Origin: Flavobacterium sp. WC2421
GTDB lineage: Bacteria > Bacteroidota > Bacteroidia > Flavobacteriales > Flavobacteriaceae
DNA: 64,000 nt
Direction of reading: 5' to 3'
Assembly (NCBI RefSeq): GCF_040822115.1
Contig: NZ_CP162004.1
Span: 3,147,001-3,211,000, forward strand
A program made the position numbers and the translations under genes. The notes under the pieces are model-generated. The model saw only the letters and a program-made list of their open reading frames with translations. It ran no database searches and was not told where the DNA came from. Positions 1 to 12,794 of the stretch are shown here, piece by piece; within the stretch, counting starts at the first letter, position 1; each line of letters begins with the position of its first letter.

Positions 1-809
1 GCTTGTTCTGGACTAATAAATGATGAAGCTACTTTTACATGTACCACTTCGCCTTTTTTAGTTTTAAAACCAATAATTGCACCTACATGTTTCCCCTCAC
101 TTTCAGTAGAGTTTTCCATTAATTTCCAACCATCAGTCCATGTATCGTTGATTTCAAAATCTTTATCAAACTCGGCCACAAAATAATTATGGAAGTTATC
201 CGGAACACCACCACTATTATTACGACAGTATCCAATTATTTTGCGTTCAGCTGGAATAATTTTCACCATCGATCCTTTAAAAAAGGCATCTAACATGATG
301 TATGAAGTTTTAGCTTCTGGAAAAGTAAATTTAAAATGAGCTGCTCTTTCCGTTGGGCTCACCTCTGCAGTCACATCATAATCTGCTAAATAAACAGAAT
401 AGTAATATGGTTTTGCAATTTCGGCTTTGTGAGAAAACCAAGATTCACGCTCGTCTTCTTTATATTTTAAATCTCCTGTTACTGCCATCAATGAAAAGGC
501 AGCGTAATCATTAATCCAAGGACTTGGCTGATGTGTTTGTTTAATCCCTCTAATTTTATTATCATCATACTTATAACACCAACCATCACCCATTTTTGAT
601 GTCGTAGGGGTCCAAAAGTTCATTGCCCAAGGGGTCGCAATTACAGGATAAGTATTTCCATTAGATAAACTATAATCAGAATCAGTTCCCATCAACGGAT
701 TAACATAATCTACAACATTGACTGCTTTTTCTGTTGTTTTTAAAAATTCAATTGTCTTATTCGAACAAGAAAAACACAATAAATAAACTAAAAATTTTAA
801 ATATTTCAT
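1..809 (-). CDS. GH92 family glycosidase, partial (C-terminus beyond left edge)
   Basis: The N-terminal 269 codons of a glycoside hydrolase family 92 protein; the rest lies outside the window. The ATG at 807-809 is followed by a short lipoprotein-like signal (hydrophobic stretch ending LLCFSCSN), so export and lipid anchoring are likely. The GH92 N-terminal hallmark is present as YVNPLMGTDSD, followed by GNTYP and WAMNFWTP. GH92 enzymes are calcium-dependent exo-alpha-mannosidases acting on N-glycans. The WAMNFWTP region differs from the two full GH92 proteins further along the operon, so this copy probably belongs to another subgroup with different linkage preference (inference). It starts 3 bases after the GH20 gene and is the last visible gene of the operon. 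Confidence 0.88.
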   Translation of the reverse strand, partial: MKYLKFLVYLLCFSCSNKTIEFLKTTEKAVNVVDYVNPLMGTDSDYSLSNGNTYPVIATPWAMNFWTPTTSKMGDGWCYKYDDNKIRGIKQTHQPSPWINDYAAFSLMAVTGDLKYKEDERESWFSHKAEIAKPYYYSVYLADYDVTAEVSPTERAAHFKFTFPEAKTSYIMLDAFFKGSMVKIIPAERKIIGYCRNNSGGVPDNFHNYFVAEFDKDFEINDTWTDGWKLMENSTESEGKHVGAIIGFKTKKGEVVHVKVASSFISPEQ

Positions 810-812
810 ATC

Positions 813-3134
813 TTAATTAATTACAATTTCATCAAAAAACATAAATACACTTTCTCCTTTTGGAGATTTCTTCAAATTGGTTGCTATTACCTTTACAAAT
901 TTGGCATTTATAGCATTAAAATTAATTATAAAATCTTTTAATTCCGATTTTGAATTGGTAACAAATGGATGTAAAAGTTGCCCCATTTCTTTATAAGTAA
1001 CTCCGTCATTTGAAACTAATACTTTTATTGCTATTGGAAAAAATATACCAGCACCTTGATTTTCAATCGAACCTAATCTTACCTCATTGATACTTTGAGC
1101 AGCTCCCAGCTCAATAACAGCTTCCATATCATTAGCTAACCAAGCTTGCCATTGACCATCATGAAAATCCTTAGTACCTCTAATAATATTTACTAAGCTT
1201 AATGGACTGTTTCCTTTATAATTGTCATTATACGACGTTTTAAAACTTATTTTACTGCCAAACCCTTTATGAAATTGAATGGTATCTATAAGGACTTTTC
1301 CTCTTGATTTATCATTTTCGAATAGAGAAGCTTTTAAGATTGTTGTTTTATTAAGAACAATCGAATCTGTATATTTGATTGGATTATGAGTTAAACTTTT
1401 ATCGCCAAAAACATAACGAATATCTTTTTTTTGCAATTCATTTTTCAACGCCACTTTCACTGTTTTATTTTTTAAATCAGCAGTTGAAGAAGAAATTATT
1501 AGATAAGCACTTTTAGCATAATTTATTCCTAAATAATCAAAACGATTCAATAAACTAGGTAATCTATTAATAAAACTTTTCCAACTTCTCACTTCTTTTG
1601 GGCTCCATACGGCTTCCGCCAAAGCAGCTAATCTTGGAAAAATCATATATTCTGATGCTGATGGAGTAGTAATATATTCCGACCATAAATTAGCTTGACC
1701 ACCTAAAACATGTTTAGCTTCAGCAGGAGTCATTGATTCTACAATAGGATCAAATTCATACACTTTACTCAATGGAAGAAAGGCATCAAAAGCTAATGGT
1801 TCTTCGTTTTGCGGACCTTGATAAAAGTTAATATAACAATGAGAATCTGGTGTCATAACTACATCATGTCCTTGCTCTGTAGCTTCAATTCCACCTTTGG
1901 TTCCTCTCCAACTCATAACAGTTGCATCGGGAGCTAGACCTCCTTCTAAAATCTCATCCCAACCTATCACTCTTTTACCTTTAGAATTGATGTATTTTTC
2001 CATTCTTTTTACAAAATAACTTTGTAATTCATGGGTACTTTTCAATCCTTCATCTTTCATTCTTTTTTGGCAAAACGGACAAGTTTCCCAATTAGTTTTG
2101 GTTGCCTCATCTCCTCCAATATGAATATATTTAGATGGAAAAATAGCAAAAACTTCATCTAATACATTTTGCAAAAATTCAAAAGTAGAATCTTTACCTG
2201 CGCAATAAATATCAGTAATTGGCCAAACTCCTCCAGAAGGAACACCAATCTGTTGGTTAAAACAAGCTAACTCAGGATAAGAAGCAATAGCACTACTTAC
2301 GTGTGCGGGCATCTCTATTTCTGGAATTATTTCAACATTTTTTGATTGTGCATATTTTACAATTTCTTTTAGTTCCTCTTGTGTCAAAAATCCACCATAA
2401 GTCCCTTTTTCATCTGCATTGACCTTACGTCTTGAATTCCAAAATAGATTTTCTTGATTTACTCTCCAGCCTCCTACTTCGGTTAATTTAGGGTATTTTT
2501 TGATTTCAATTCTCCATCCTTGATCATCTACTAAATGCAAATGCAATACATTCATTTTTAGCATCGCCAAGCGATCAATTGTTTCTAGAACATATGCTTT
2601 ATCGAAAAAATGACGGGATAAATCCAGCATCAATCCTCTCCATTGAAAACGGGGCTCATCAGTGATAGTCACATTAGGTACTTCCCATTTTACATTAGGA
2701 ACAATGGACTTACTTTCGATCGCAGTTGGCGATAATTGTCTAATAGTTTCAAGAGCATAAATAAAACCTGCATTTTCCTTAGCTGTAACAATTATAGCTT
2801 TAGCATTAACTTCCAATTTATATGCTTCTCTATTAAGGTTTTTATCTACTTTAAACAAGATATAATTGCTTTTTGGCACCTTTGTCGCAAATTGCGGTTT
2901 CCAGCCAGCTGCAGCTTCAAACTTGTTGATTAAAGCAGTTGCAATCTCTTTTTGAGAATTTCCATTTACGATAAACCTAGTGGAATTAGAAAATTGAAAT
3001 TTTCCCTTATTCACAATCATCTTAGCAGGTACAGGGATAATATGAATATCTTTCTCTGTGAGTGCATTTTGACTCACACAAGATCCAGAAATACCTAGCA
3101 GTATTGCTAAAATTATTGTTTTTAATCTACTCAT
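813..3134 (-). CDS. GH20 beta-N-acetylhexosaminidase lipoprotein
   Basis: A 773-residue exo-beta-N-acetylhexosaminidase that would remove terminal GlcNAc (or GalNAc) from glycan antennae. The N-terminus is a lipoprotein signal (ILLGISGSC), placing it in the outer membrane or periplasm. Residues about 30-150 form the GH20b accessory domain. The catalytic TIM barrel follows, with WRGLMLDLSRHFF and the Asp-Glu pair in HIGGDEATK near residue 340, the general acid of substrate-assisted catalysis. The last ~140 residues look like a discoidin (F5/8 type C) carbohydrate-binding domain. It sits 2 bases after the GH2 gene, consistent with sequential removal of Gal and then GlcNAc. The family call is strong; natural substrate is inferred from context. 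Confidence 0.95.
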   Translation of the reverse strand: MSRLKTIILAILLGISGSCVSQNALTEKDIHIIPVPAKMIVNKGKFQFSNSTRFIVNGNSQKEIATALINKFEAAAGWKPQFATKVPKSNYILFKVDKNLNREAYKLEVNAKAIIVTAKENAGFIYALETIRQLSPTAIESKSIVPNVKWEVPNVTITDEPRFQWRGLMLDLSRHFFDKAYVLETIDRLAMLKMNVLHLHLVDDQGWRIEIKKYPKLTEVGGWRVNQENLFWNSRRKVNADEKGTYGGFLTQEELKEIVKYAQSKNVEIIPEIEMPAHVSSAIASYPELACFNQQIGVPSGGVWPITDIYCAGKDSTFEFLQNVLDEVFAIFPSKYIHIGGDEATKTNWETCPFCQKRMKDEGLKSTHELQSYFVKRMEKYINSKGKRVIGWDEILEGGLAPDATVMSWRGTKGGIEATEQGHDVVMTPDSHCYINFYQGPQNEEPLAFDAFLPLSKVYEFDPIVESMTPAEAKHVLGGQANLWSEYITTPSASEYMIFPRLAALAEAVWSPKEVRSWKSFINRLPSLLNRFDYLGINYAKSAYLIISSSTADLKNKTVKVALKNELQKKDIRYVFGDKSLTHNPIKYTDSIVLNKTTILKASLFENDKSRGKVLIDTIQFHKGFGSKISFKTSYNDNYKGNSPLSLVNIIRGTKDFHDGQWQAWLANDMEAVIELGAAQSINEVRLGSIENQGAGIFFPIAIKVLVSNDGVTYKEMGQLLHPFVTNSKSELKDFIINFNAINAKFVKVIATNLKKSPKGESVFMFFDEIVIN

Positions 3135-3136
3135 TT

Positions 3137-6289
<3,153 letters not shown>

Positions 6290-6296
6290 TTACAAA

Positions 6297-7313
6297 TTAT
6301 TTATCCCAAGTCATTTTGAATTTAGCATCTTCCATTCGGTTTCCTTTTTCATCATCGCAAACTGCATAGTTGAAACCAGAACGCAAACTATATCCAGAAT
6401 ACTCCCCATTTTTATTAAGTGCGATAAAACCAACTTGCAAGTACTCCATATCTTTATGTTTTTTATGCTTGTTGTAAATGCGCTCGGTGATTTCTTTACA
6501 AGCATCAAAGGGTGATTTTCCTTGACGCATTAATTCTACTACCATGGCACTTCCTGCAGTTCTTATTACCGCTTCACCTAATCCAGTAGCTGCTGCTGCA
6601 CCAACTTCGTTATCTAGAAAAAGACCCGCACCAATGATTGGGGAATCACCAACGCGTCCGTGCATTTTCCAAGCTGCGCCACTTGTAGTACAACCTCCTG
6701 CCAAATTACCCTCTTCATCAATCATGAGCATACTAATAGTATCATGATTTTCTATATTGATAACTGGTTTATATTTCGATTCATTTAGCCATTTTTTCCA
6801 ATCCTTTTCGGATTCTGGAGTTAACAAGTTCTCCTCTACAAATCCTTCCGATAAAGCAAATTGTAATGCTCCTTGACCTGATAACATAACATGTGGAGTG
6901 TTTTGTAAAACTCTTTTGGCTACCGAAATAGGATGCATTATCCCTTCCAAAAAAGAAACTGAACCACAATTACTATTGTGATCCATAATACAAGCATCTA
7001 GCGTTACTTTTCCTTCACGATCAGGATATCCCCCATAACCCACGCTTCTAATATTGGGATCAGCTTCAGGAATTTTTAAGCCCGATTCAATCGCATCTAA
7101 TGCAGGTTTTCCTTGTTTTAATTGTACCCAAGTTTCAGCATTGGCAGGCAAACCATGATTCCAAGTAGAAATGATTACTGGTTTTTTAGTTTTTTTTAAA
7201 TCCGTTACTTTTTCTTCCTCTACTTCATTAGCAACACTTTTAAAGCTAAAAAAGGAGCCTACAGCAAGTGTTCCTAAAGTTGTTCTTTTTATAAAATCTC
7301 TTCTGTTTGACAT
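6297..7313 (-). CDS. N4-(beta-N-acetylglucosaminyl)-L-asparaginase (glycosylasparaginase)
   Basis: An Ntn-hydrolase that cleaves the GlcNAc-Asn bond, the last step in taking apart an N-glycopeptide. I chose the ATG at 7311-7313 over an upstream ATG at 7382 because it starts a clear twin-arginine signal (SNRRDFIKRTTLGTLAVGSF) and removes a 55-base overlap with the upstream gene. The protein has 338 residues. The autoprocessing site is NHDTISML, with cleavage expected before the Thr near residue 191, which becomes the N-terminal nucleophile of the beta subunit. GGCTTSG and RVGDSPIIGAG are further family motifs. The Tat signal implies export after folding. It lies between GH92 and GH2 genes with 13-base gaps. 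Confidence 0.93.
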   Translation of the reverse strand: MSNRRDFIKRTTLGTLAVGSFFSFKSVANEVEEEKVTDLKKTKKPVIISTWNHGLPANAETWVQLKQGKPALDAIESGLKIPEADPNIRSVGYGGYPDREGKVTLDACIMDHNSNCGSVSFLEGIMHPISVAKRVLQNTPHVMLSGQGALQFALSEGFVEENLLTPESEKDWKKWLNESKYKPVINIENHDTISMLMIDEEGNLAGGCTTSGAAWKMHGRVGDSPIIGAGLFLDNEVGAAAATGLGEAVIRTAGSAMVVELMRQGKSPFDACKEITERIYNKHKKHKDMEYLQVGFIALNKNGEYSGYSLRSGFNYAVCDDEKGNRMEDAKFKMTWDK

Positions 7314-7326
7314 GATTTTGATTTTT

Positions 7327-9561
7327 TTAATTATAAATTTTAGAGGATAATGCCATGCTGTTATTGTTGCTTTTAGGCACATTACCCATTGTAAAAATTA
7401 AAGTCCCTCCTTGCATAATTTCATTATGCGTAATATAATTTCTATTCATTTTTTCACCATTCAATTCAATAGATTGGATATAAATATTATCTTTAGAATT
7501 ATTCTTTGTCTTAATAACAAATGTTTTATTATTCTCTAAATTTAAAGTAGCGGTGTCAAACATTGGTGCACCAAAACTATAAATACTTTGTGCTGGATTT
7601 ACTGGATAAAAACCTAATGAGCTCAATATATACCAGGAAGACATTTGTCCACAATCTTCATTACCACAATGTCCATTTGGCTCGTTTTTATATTGCGTTT
7701 CTAAGATCTCTCTCACTAACTTTTGGGTTTTCCAAGGTTTATTAATATAATTATATAAATAAGCCACATGATGACTTGGTTCGTTCCCGTGCGCATATTG
7801 CCCAATCATCCCTGTGCTAAAAATGGGTAATTTGTCTTCTGGGAATGGTTTTAAAGTGAACATAGAATCTAACTTTTTTTCAAATGCATCCTTTCCACCA
7901 ACCACTTTAATTAAACCTTCAATATTTTGAGGAACAGACCAGAAATATTGCCATGCGTTACTTTCGCAGAAATAAGGAGTATAATCTTTTGGTATAAATT
8001 CTTTTAAAAACTGCCCGTTCTTAAATTTTGGACGCATAAAATTACTTTTTGAATCATAAACATTTCTCCAATTCTCTGAACGTTTTATGAAATATTTATA
8101 ATCGGTTCCTTTATTTAATGCTTTTGCAAATTGAGCCAAACACCAATCATCATATGCGTATTCCATCGTTTTTGAAACCGACCAGTTATCGCCGCTTTCA
8201 TCAGCTGGAACATATCCTAAAGTTTTATAACTATCATATTGTCTTGAATCAACCATGGAGCTTTCTTTACACGCTTTATAAGCCAACTCTACATCAAAAT
8301 TTTTAATTCCTTTAAAATAAGCATCAACAATTACTGGAATAGCGTGATTTGCAATCATCATATTGGTTTCATTTCCTTGCAAAGACCACACGGGCAATAA
8401 TCCTGTTTCTTTATAATGAGCTAATAAAGAATTGATCATACTTGACACCCTTTTTGGGTGCAAAATAGTGTACAATGGATGTGCAGCTCGGTACGTATCC
8501 CATAATGAAAAGGTATCGTACCGATCAAAAACCTGAGCATTATGAATTTTACCATCAGCACCTTTGTAATCCCCATAACAATCACTTAAAAGTGTGGGTG
8601 CTAACATGGATTGGTACATCATGCTATAAAAAACCTTCTTCTTATTTTCATCAGCGGTGGTTACCTCTATTTTTTGTAATTCTTTCTCCCACAAATTATT
8701 TGCTCGTTCTTTGTATTTTTCAAAATTAAAATCGGGTGCTTCCACTTGTAAAGACTTATAAGCTCCCTTAATAGTAGCCGTTGAAAGCCCTGTTTTTAAA
8801 ATGATTTCCTCATTATCAGTTGTCTTATAATTTAAAACAATTTTTGTTTTTACGGCTTCAGCAGGACTCGTTGTCAATGAATCATTTTTGTAAATTTGAT
8901 AGGATTCAAAAGGTTTAGAAAGTTTTATTACAAAATATGCCCTTTGGTCTTTTGCCCAACCAGTAGATTTTCTATACCCTTCAATAGTGGTATTATCGAC
9001 TACTTTTATATATGTTTTTGTGGGAGCATCCCAATTTAAAGCATACCCCAAATCGATATGAATTTGTGAAGCATTATCTTTAGGAAATGTATATTTATGA
9101 ATACCTGTTCTGGCAGTTGCAGTTAGCTCCGCTTTTATACCAAAATCCAATAAATCTACAGCGTAATAGCCTGGAAAAGCTTTTTCTTTTTCATGTGAAA
9201 AACTAGAAAAAGGCATGAAGTTATTATCTTTTATTCTATTTACAAATCTACTGTTGGTGGGCATTATTAGAATATCATACAAATCGCCGGCACCAGTACC
9301 CGTTAAATGCAGGTGTGAAAAACCGGAAATAATAGAATCTTTATAATAATAACCAGCAATTCTATCCCAACCTGGAATCCCAATATCTGGACTTAACTGT
9401 ACCATTCCATAGGGCACAGTAGCTCCAGGATAGGTATTCCCCGGACCATCTGTGCCTATAAAAGGATTTACATAATTGGTTAATTGAACATGGCCTGATT
9501 CATACCGACCGCAATTATATATTAGGGCTAGAAAAACTATATATAGTAGACCATGTTTCAT
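7327..9561 (-). CDS. GH92 alpha-mannosidase lipoprotein
   Basis: A 744-residue full-length GH92 protein. The N-terminus (hydrophobic segment ending LIYNC) is a lipoprotein signal. Family hallmarks: YVNPFIGTDGPGNTYPGA near the start, SLWDTYRAAHPL in the middle, and QYAHGNEPSHH plus CGNEDCGQMSSWY toward the C-terminus, which contribute calcium and catalytic residues in the (alpha/alpha)6 domain. GH92 enzymes are inverting exo-alpha-mannosidases. It is a clear paralogue of the GH92 gene at 14672-16921 in the same operon. Linkage specificity (alpha-1,2, 1,3, 1,4 or 1,6) cannot be read from the sequence by eye. Seven bases separate it from the upstream gene. Confidence 0.95.
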   Translation of the reverse strand: MKHGLLYIVFLALIYNCGRYESGHVQLTNYVNPFIGTDGPGNTYPGATVPYGMVQLSPDIGIPGWDRIAGYYYKDSIISGFSHLHLTGTGAGDLYDILIMPTNSRFVNRIKDNNFMPFSSFSHEKEKAFPGYYAVDLLDFGIKAELTATARTGIHKYTFPKDNASQIHIDLGYALNWDAPTKTYIKVVDNTTIEGYRKSTGWAKDQRAYFVIKLSKPFESYQIYKNDSLTTSPAEAVKTKIVLNYKTTDNEEIILKTGLSTATIKGAYKSLQVEAPDFNFEKYKERANNLWEKELQKIEVTTADENKKKVFYSMMYQSMLAPTLLSDCYGDYKGADGKIHNAQVFDRYDTFSLWDTYRAAHPLYTILHPKRVSSMINSLLAHYKETGLLPVWSLQGNETNMMIANHAIPVIVDAYFKGIKNFDVELAYKACKESSMVDSRQYDSYKTLGYVPADESGDNWSVSKTMEYAYDDWCLAQFAKALNKGTDYKYFIKRSENWRNVYDSKSNFMRPKFKNGQFLKEFIPKDYTPYFCESNAWQYFWSVPQNIEGLIKVVGGKDAFEKKLDSMFTLKPFPEDKLPIFSTGMIGQYAHGNEPSHHVAYLYNYINKPWKTQKLVREILETQYKNEPNGHCGNEDCGQMSSWYILSSLGFYPVNPAQSIYSFGAPMFDTATLNLENNKTFVIKTKNNSKDNIYIQSIELNGEKMNRNYITHNEIMQGGTLIFTMGNVPKSNNNSMALSSKIYN

Positions 9562-9568
9562 TATACTA

Positions 9569-10654
9569 TTATTTTAAACTTTCTTTAGTTTCTTTAATCG
9601 TTCTTAATTGTTCAGGAGTTATAGCGGGTCCATCATAGAAACAAACTCCTTTAGCTCCATTTTCTTTTGCTAATAAAATAGCTTCTTTCAATTCTTCTGG
9701 AGATTTAAAAGCGGGTAAATAAACACCTGTATTTATTTTAGTTTTTTTTCTTAGTAAGTCCGAAACACCTTGTTTAGTTGCATAACCAACCCAATCTACT
9801 TCTTCATTGTAAAAACCATGATAAATCATAGGATAAACCTCATCAATATCCCATTTATCCCAGCGTTGACGTACCATGTGATCAGCCATTTCTGGGTAAG
9901 GAAATACGGCAGCCGTTAAATTTTTATGGTATTTGTGAACAATTTTGTAAGCATCATCAACAACTGCTTTTATAGCATTTAGTCTGAAATTTTTCCATTC
10001 CATATCAATTGATGTGTTATGGCTTTCTTTTGGATTTTTATGATGTATTTTTTCAAAAGCTTTTATACATTCATCACAATAACAGAAATCATATTGGGGT
10101 AGCTCCTCGTCTTGCACCAAATTGTATTTGGGCAACAAACCAATTGGTAAGAAAATATCGGGGAACCGAATGTAGTCTAAATGTACACTTTCGATTCCGT
10201 CTACTTTAGCTAATTCTTCTACTAAACCTAATACGTGATTTCTAGATTCTTTTCTAGTTGGACACAACCATTGGTAATAATCTACGTATGGACGATTATC
10301 AAAACAAGACTTTCCTTCTTTACTAACAGCATACCAGTCGGGGTGCTGAAGTGCTATAGAATCACCTGGTCTGTTCATGGCCATAATCCAAGCATGCACT
10401 CTTAACCCATTTTCTTTTGCGATTGGAACTAATCGTTTCAACAATTTTGGATCGGTTCCTGTATTAATTAATACTTCATCAATTCCAGCATTTTTATACT
10501 TCGCAAATTCTTGAGCATAATCTGCATTTGTTCTCTCCTTATGTGCCGTTATCCATACCCCAAATTCAAATGGAGTTTTTTCATCTTCTTTTTTACTAGC
10601 ACATGAAATGATACTCAATGCTAAGATAAAAAGTAATAATTTAGGTAGTCTCAT
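9569..10654 (-). CDS. GHL10-type putative glycoside hydrolase lipoprotein
   Basis: A 361-residue lipoprotein of the family-10-like glycosidase group (GHL10, also called DUF187-type). The ATG at 10652-10654 is preferred over one at 10684 because it directly begins a lipoprotein signal ending LSIISCAS and leaves a 7-base gap to the preceding gene. A TIM-barrel pattern is visible: FGVWITAHKERTN, LRVHAWIMAMNRPGD, ESVHLDYIRFPD with a candidate catalytic or binding Asp, and CYCDECIKAFEKIH. No activity is established that I can name for this subgroup. Its position between a CBM9-like gene and GH92 suggests a glycan-related role, possibly an endo-acting or unusual linkage-cleaving step (inference). 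Confidence 0.8.
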   Translation of the reverse strand: MRLPKLLLFILALSIISCASKKEDEKTPFEFGVWITAHKERTNADYAQEFAKYKNAGIDEVLINTGTDPKLLKRLVPIAKENGLRVHAWIMAMNRPGDSIALQHPDWYAVSKEGKSCFDNRPYVDYYQWLCPTRKESRNHVLGLVEELAKVDGIESVHLDYIRFPDIFLPIGLLPKYNLVQDEELPQYDFCYCDECIKAFEKIHHKNPKESHNTSIDMEWKNFRLNAIKAVVDDAYKIVHKYHKNLTAAVFPYPEMADHMVRQRWDKWDIDEVYPMIYHGFYNEEVDWVGYATKQGVSDLLRKKTKINTGVYLPAFKSPEELKEAILLAKENGAKGVCFYDGPAITPEQLRTIKETKESLK

Positions 10655-10661
10655 CGTTTTT

Positions 10662-11729
10662 TTAGTTTGATATAATTTTCCCATCTTGTTTAATAATTAA
10701 CGTTTTATTTGAAAAAGGACTTTTTATTGTAATATTAAATCCTGTTGAATGATTTTCTAAAACAGGTTTTACCATTTTACCATCAACAACAATACTAGAT
10801 TTAGTTAGACTATCTAAAGATTTAGCCCATGCCTTATGAGTTTGGTAATATTTTTTTTGAGCTCGGTAAAGGCTGTATAATTCCCACTTTAATTTTTCCT
10901 CTTGTGGAATAATAAAACTATCGGTTCCCGCTTTTGAAGAAAAATAAACATAACCCCATTTTTCAGGTTCATGCATATTGATTACACCTTGTGGAGACCA
11001 TACCCAATTATACTCTTGTAAAAATTTCCCGTCTGAACCTTTCTTTCTTTTGTATGTTCCATTTGTTAAAGAATGTTGCCAATTTACCCTAGAGAAATTT
11101 ACTCTCCAAAATTGATCTACTGGAACATTATTTTCACCAAAGGACTTTCTATAAGCTGCCCAAGGAATTGCCATTTCCAGCACCCAACCTTCATCGGTAT
11201 CATTGGGATTATTGATTGTTCCGTTTATTTTAACGGCCGATTTTAATCCCGATATATTCCAGTCATTCAATACTACATTATCATTCTCACGATAGGGTTT
11301 TGTCAAGAATAAATCCCAAGCTGTATTTAAAGCGTTTATTTCTAATTCGTAATAATTGAATGTATCACCATCCGGATCAATAAAAACCTCAAAATCATTG
11401 TTGTAAAAAATAATAGTGTCGCGCTGTTTTAGATTAGCCCAAACATGTGGTTCTTCCATCTTAGCGAGAATGTAAAAATTAGTCTCATCCCATAGCATTT
11501 TCACCTTAGTGTTGTACTTTGGTTTTTCCACTCCTTCTATGTCGGTAAAAGGATCTGACCAATCCACTTTTGACCATGAAGCATCCGATTCATCGCCATC
11601 GATAACGATTGTATCAAATACTTTATGAACAACATACGATTTAGGGATAATTCCTTTTTTTGATTGTGAAAAACCAATAACAGAAATTAGACTAAATACA
11701 ACTGATAACCATTTCAATTTCACAGCCAT
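10662..11729 (-). CDS. family-9-CBM-like sugar-binding protein
   Basis: A 355-residue secreted protein with a Sec signal (SVVFSLISVIGFSQ). Most of it is a carbohydrate-binding domain of the CBM9-like type: FDTIVIDGDESDASW, YILAKMEEPHVWA, NNDFEVFIDPDGD, YYELEINALNTAWDL and EGWVLEMAIPW are the recurrent blocks. The last ~90 residues hold a helical segment and a short hydrophobic strand region without a recognised domain. No catalytic motif was seen. It probably binds glycan or glycopeptide and may work with the adjacent GHL10 protein, from which it is separated by only 7 bases. Function beyond sugar binding is unknown. Confidence 0.82.
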   Translation of the reverse strand: MAVKLKWLSVVFSLISVIGFSQSKKGIIPKSYVVHKVFDTIVIDGDESDASWSKVDWSDPFTDIEGVEKPKYNTKVKMLWDETNFYILAKMEEPHVWANLKQRDTIIFYNNDFEVFIDPDGDTFNYYELEINALNTAWDLFLTKPYRENDNVVLNDWNISGLKSAVKINGTINNPNDTDEGWVLEMAIPWAAYRKSFGENNVPVDQFWRVNFSRVNWQHSLTNGTYKRKKGSDGKFLQEYNWVWSPQGVINMHEPEKWGYVYFSSKAGTDSFIIPQEEKLKWELYSLYRAQKKYYQTHKAWAKSLDSLTKSSIVVDGKMVKPVLENHSTGFNITIKSPFSNKTLIIKQDGKIISN

Positions 11730-11737
11730 GCTTTTTT

Positions 11738-12733
11738 TTATAAACTATTGTCTTTTGTAAACTGAAGTACTTCGCTTAATTTACCAAATGCCATCGCTAC
11801 AACAGTATCAGCAGCACCATAATAAACGGCCAATTTATCTTCTTCCATATCATGTAAAGCAGCACAAGGGAAAACTACATTTCCTACGTCACCCACTTGC
11901 TCATACAACTCAGCAGGAGCTAATAAATAAGGTTGTGTTCTATACTTTACAATATCAGGCTGATTTGTATCTAAAATAGCAGCTCCCATACTATAACGGA
12001 ATCCATTACACGTATTGATTACACCATGATACAACATTAACCAACCTTCATCAGTAAGAATAGGAATAGGTCCTGCTCCAATTTTTGTACATTGCCAAGC
12101 ACTGTCTTCAAAAGGAGTTGGCTTCATTACGCATCTATGCTCTCCCCAATATTTCATATCTGGACTGTAACTAATCCAAATATCTCCAAAAGGAGTATGT
12201 CCATTATCACTTGGACGGCTTAACATGGCAAATTTACCGTTGATTTTTTGTGGAAACAATACCCCATTTCTGTTGAAAGGCAAATAGGCATTTTCACATT
12301 GAAAAAATTCCTTAAAATCAAATGTATATCCAATACCAATTGTTGGTCCATTGTATCCGTTACACCAAGTAATCCAATAACGATCTTCAATAAAAACGAC
12401 ACGGGGGTCATATTTATAATCTGATTCTATCATTTCAGTATTACCCGCTTGCATTACAATAGGCTCATGATTGATATCCCAGTCCATTCCATTCTTGCTA
12501 AATCCAGCAAAAATATTCATTTGGACTGCTTTGTTGTCACATCTAAATACACCTGCAAATCCATCTCCAAAAGGAACGACTGCACTATTAAAAATACTAT
12601 TTGATGATGGTATTGCATACCTGTCAATAATTGGATTTTCTGAATATCTCCAAATTACTTCATTGCTGTTTTCTGGTCTATCTTGCCATGGAATTGTACT
12701 CACTATATTTAATTTATTTGTTAAACTTAACAC
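11738..12733 (-). CDS. GH130 beta-mannoside phosphorylase (probable Man-beta-1,4-GlcNAc phosphorylase)
   Basis: A 331-residue GH130 protein. No signal peptide is present, so it is cytoplasmic. Recognisable blocks are [48 protein letters not shown] and [12 protein letters not shown], the five-bladed propeller pattern with the general-acid Asp expected in YDPRV. In N-glycan-using Bacteroides this family splits Man-beta-1,4-GlcNAc with phosphate into mannose-1-phosphate and GlcNAc; the same reaction is inferred here from the neighbours. No ATG is available: the start is GTG at 12733, or a second in-frame GTG at 12703 that gives an N-terminus beginning STIPWQDRP. It lies 61 bases after the symporter gene. 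Confidence 0.9.
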   Translation of the reverse strand: MLSLTNKLNIVSTIPWQDRPENSNEVIWRYSENPIIDRYAIPSSNSIFNSAVVPFGDGFAGVFRCDNKAVQMNIFAGFSKNGMDWDINHEPIVMQAGNTEMIESDYKYDPRVVFIEDRYWITWCNGYNGPTIGIGYTFDFKEFFQCENAYLPFNRNGVLFPQKINGKFAMLSRPSDNGHTPFGDIWISYSPDMKYWGEHRCVMKPTPFEDSAWQCTKIGAGPIPILTDEGWLMLYHGVINTCNGFRYSMGAAILDTNQPDIVKYRTQPYLLAPAELYEQVGDVGNVVFPCAALHDMEEDKLAVYYGAADTVVAMAFGKLSEVLQFTKDNSL

Positions 12734-12794
12734 TATCTTAGGTCTAATTCATTTTTAATAATCACACCCGATTTAAACTTATACTATTCTTCTT

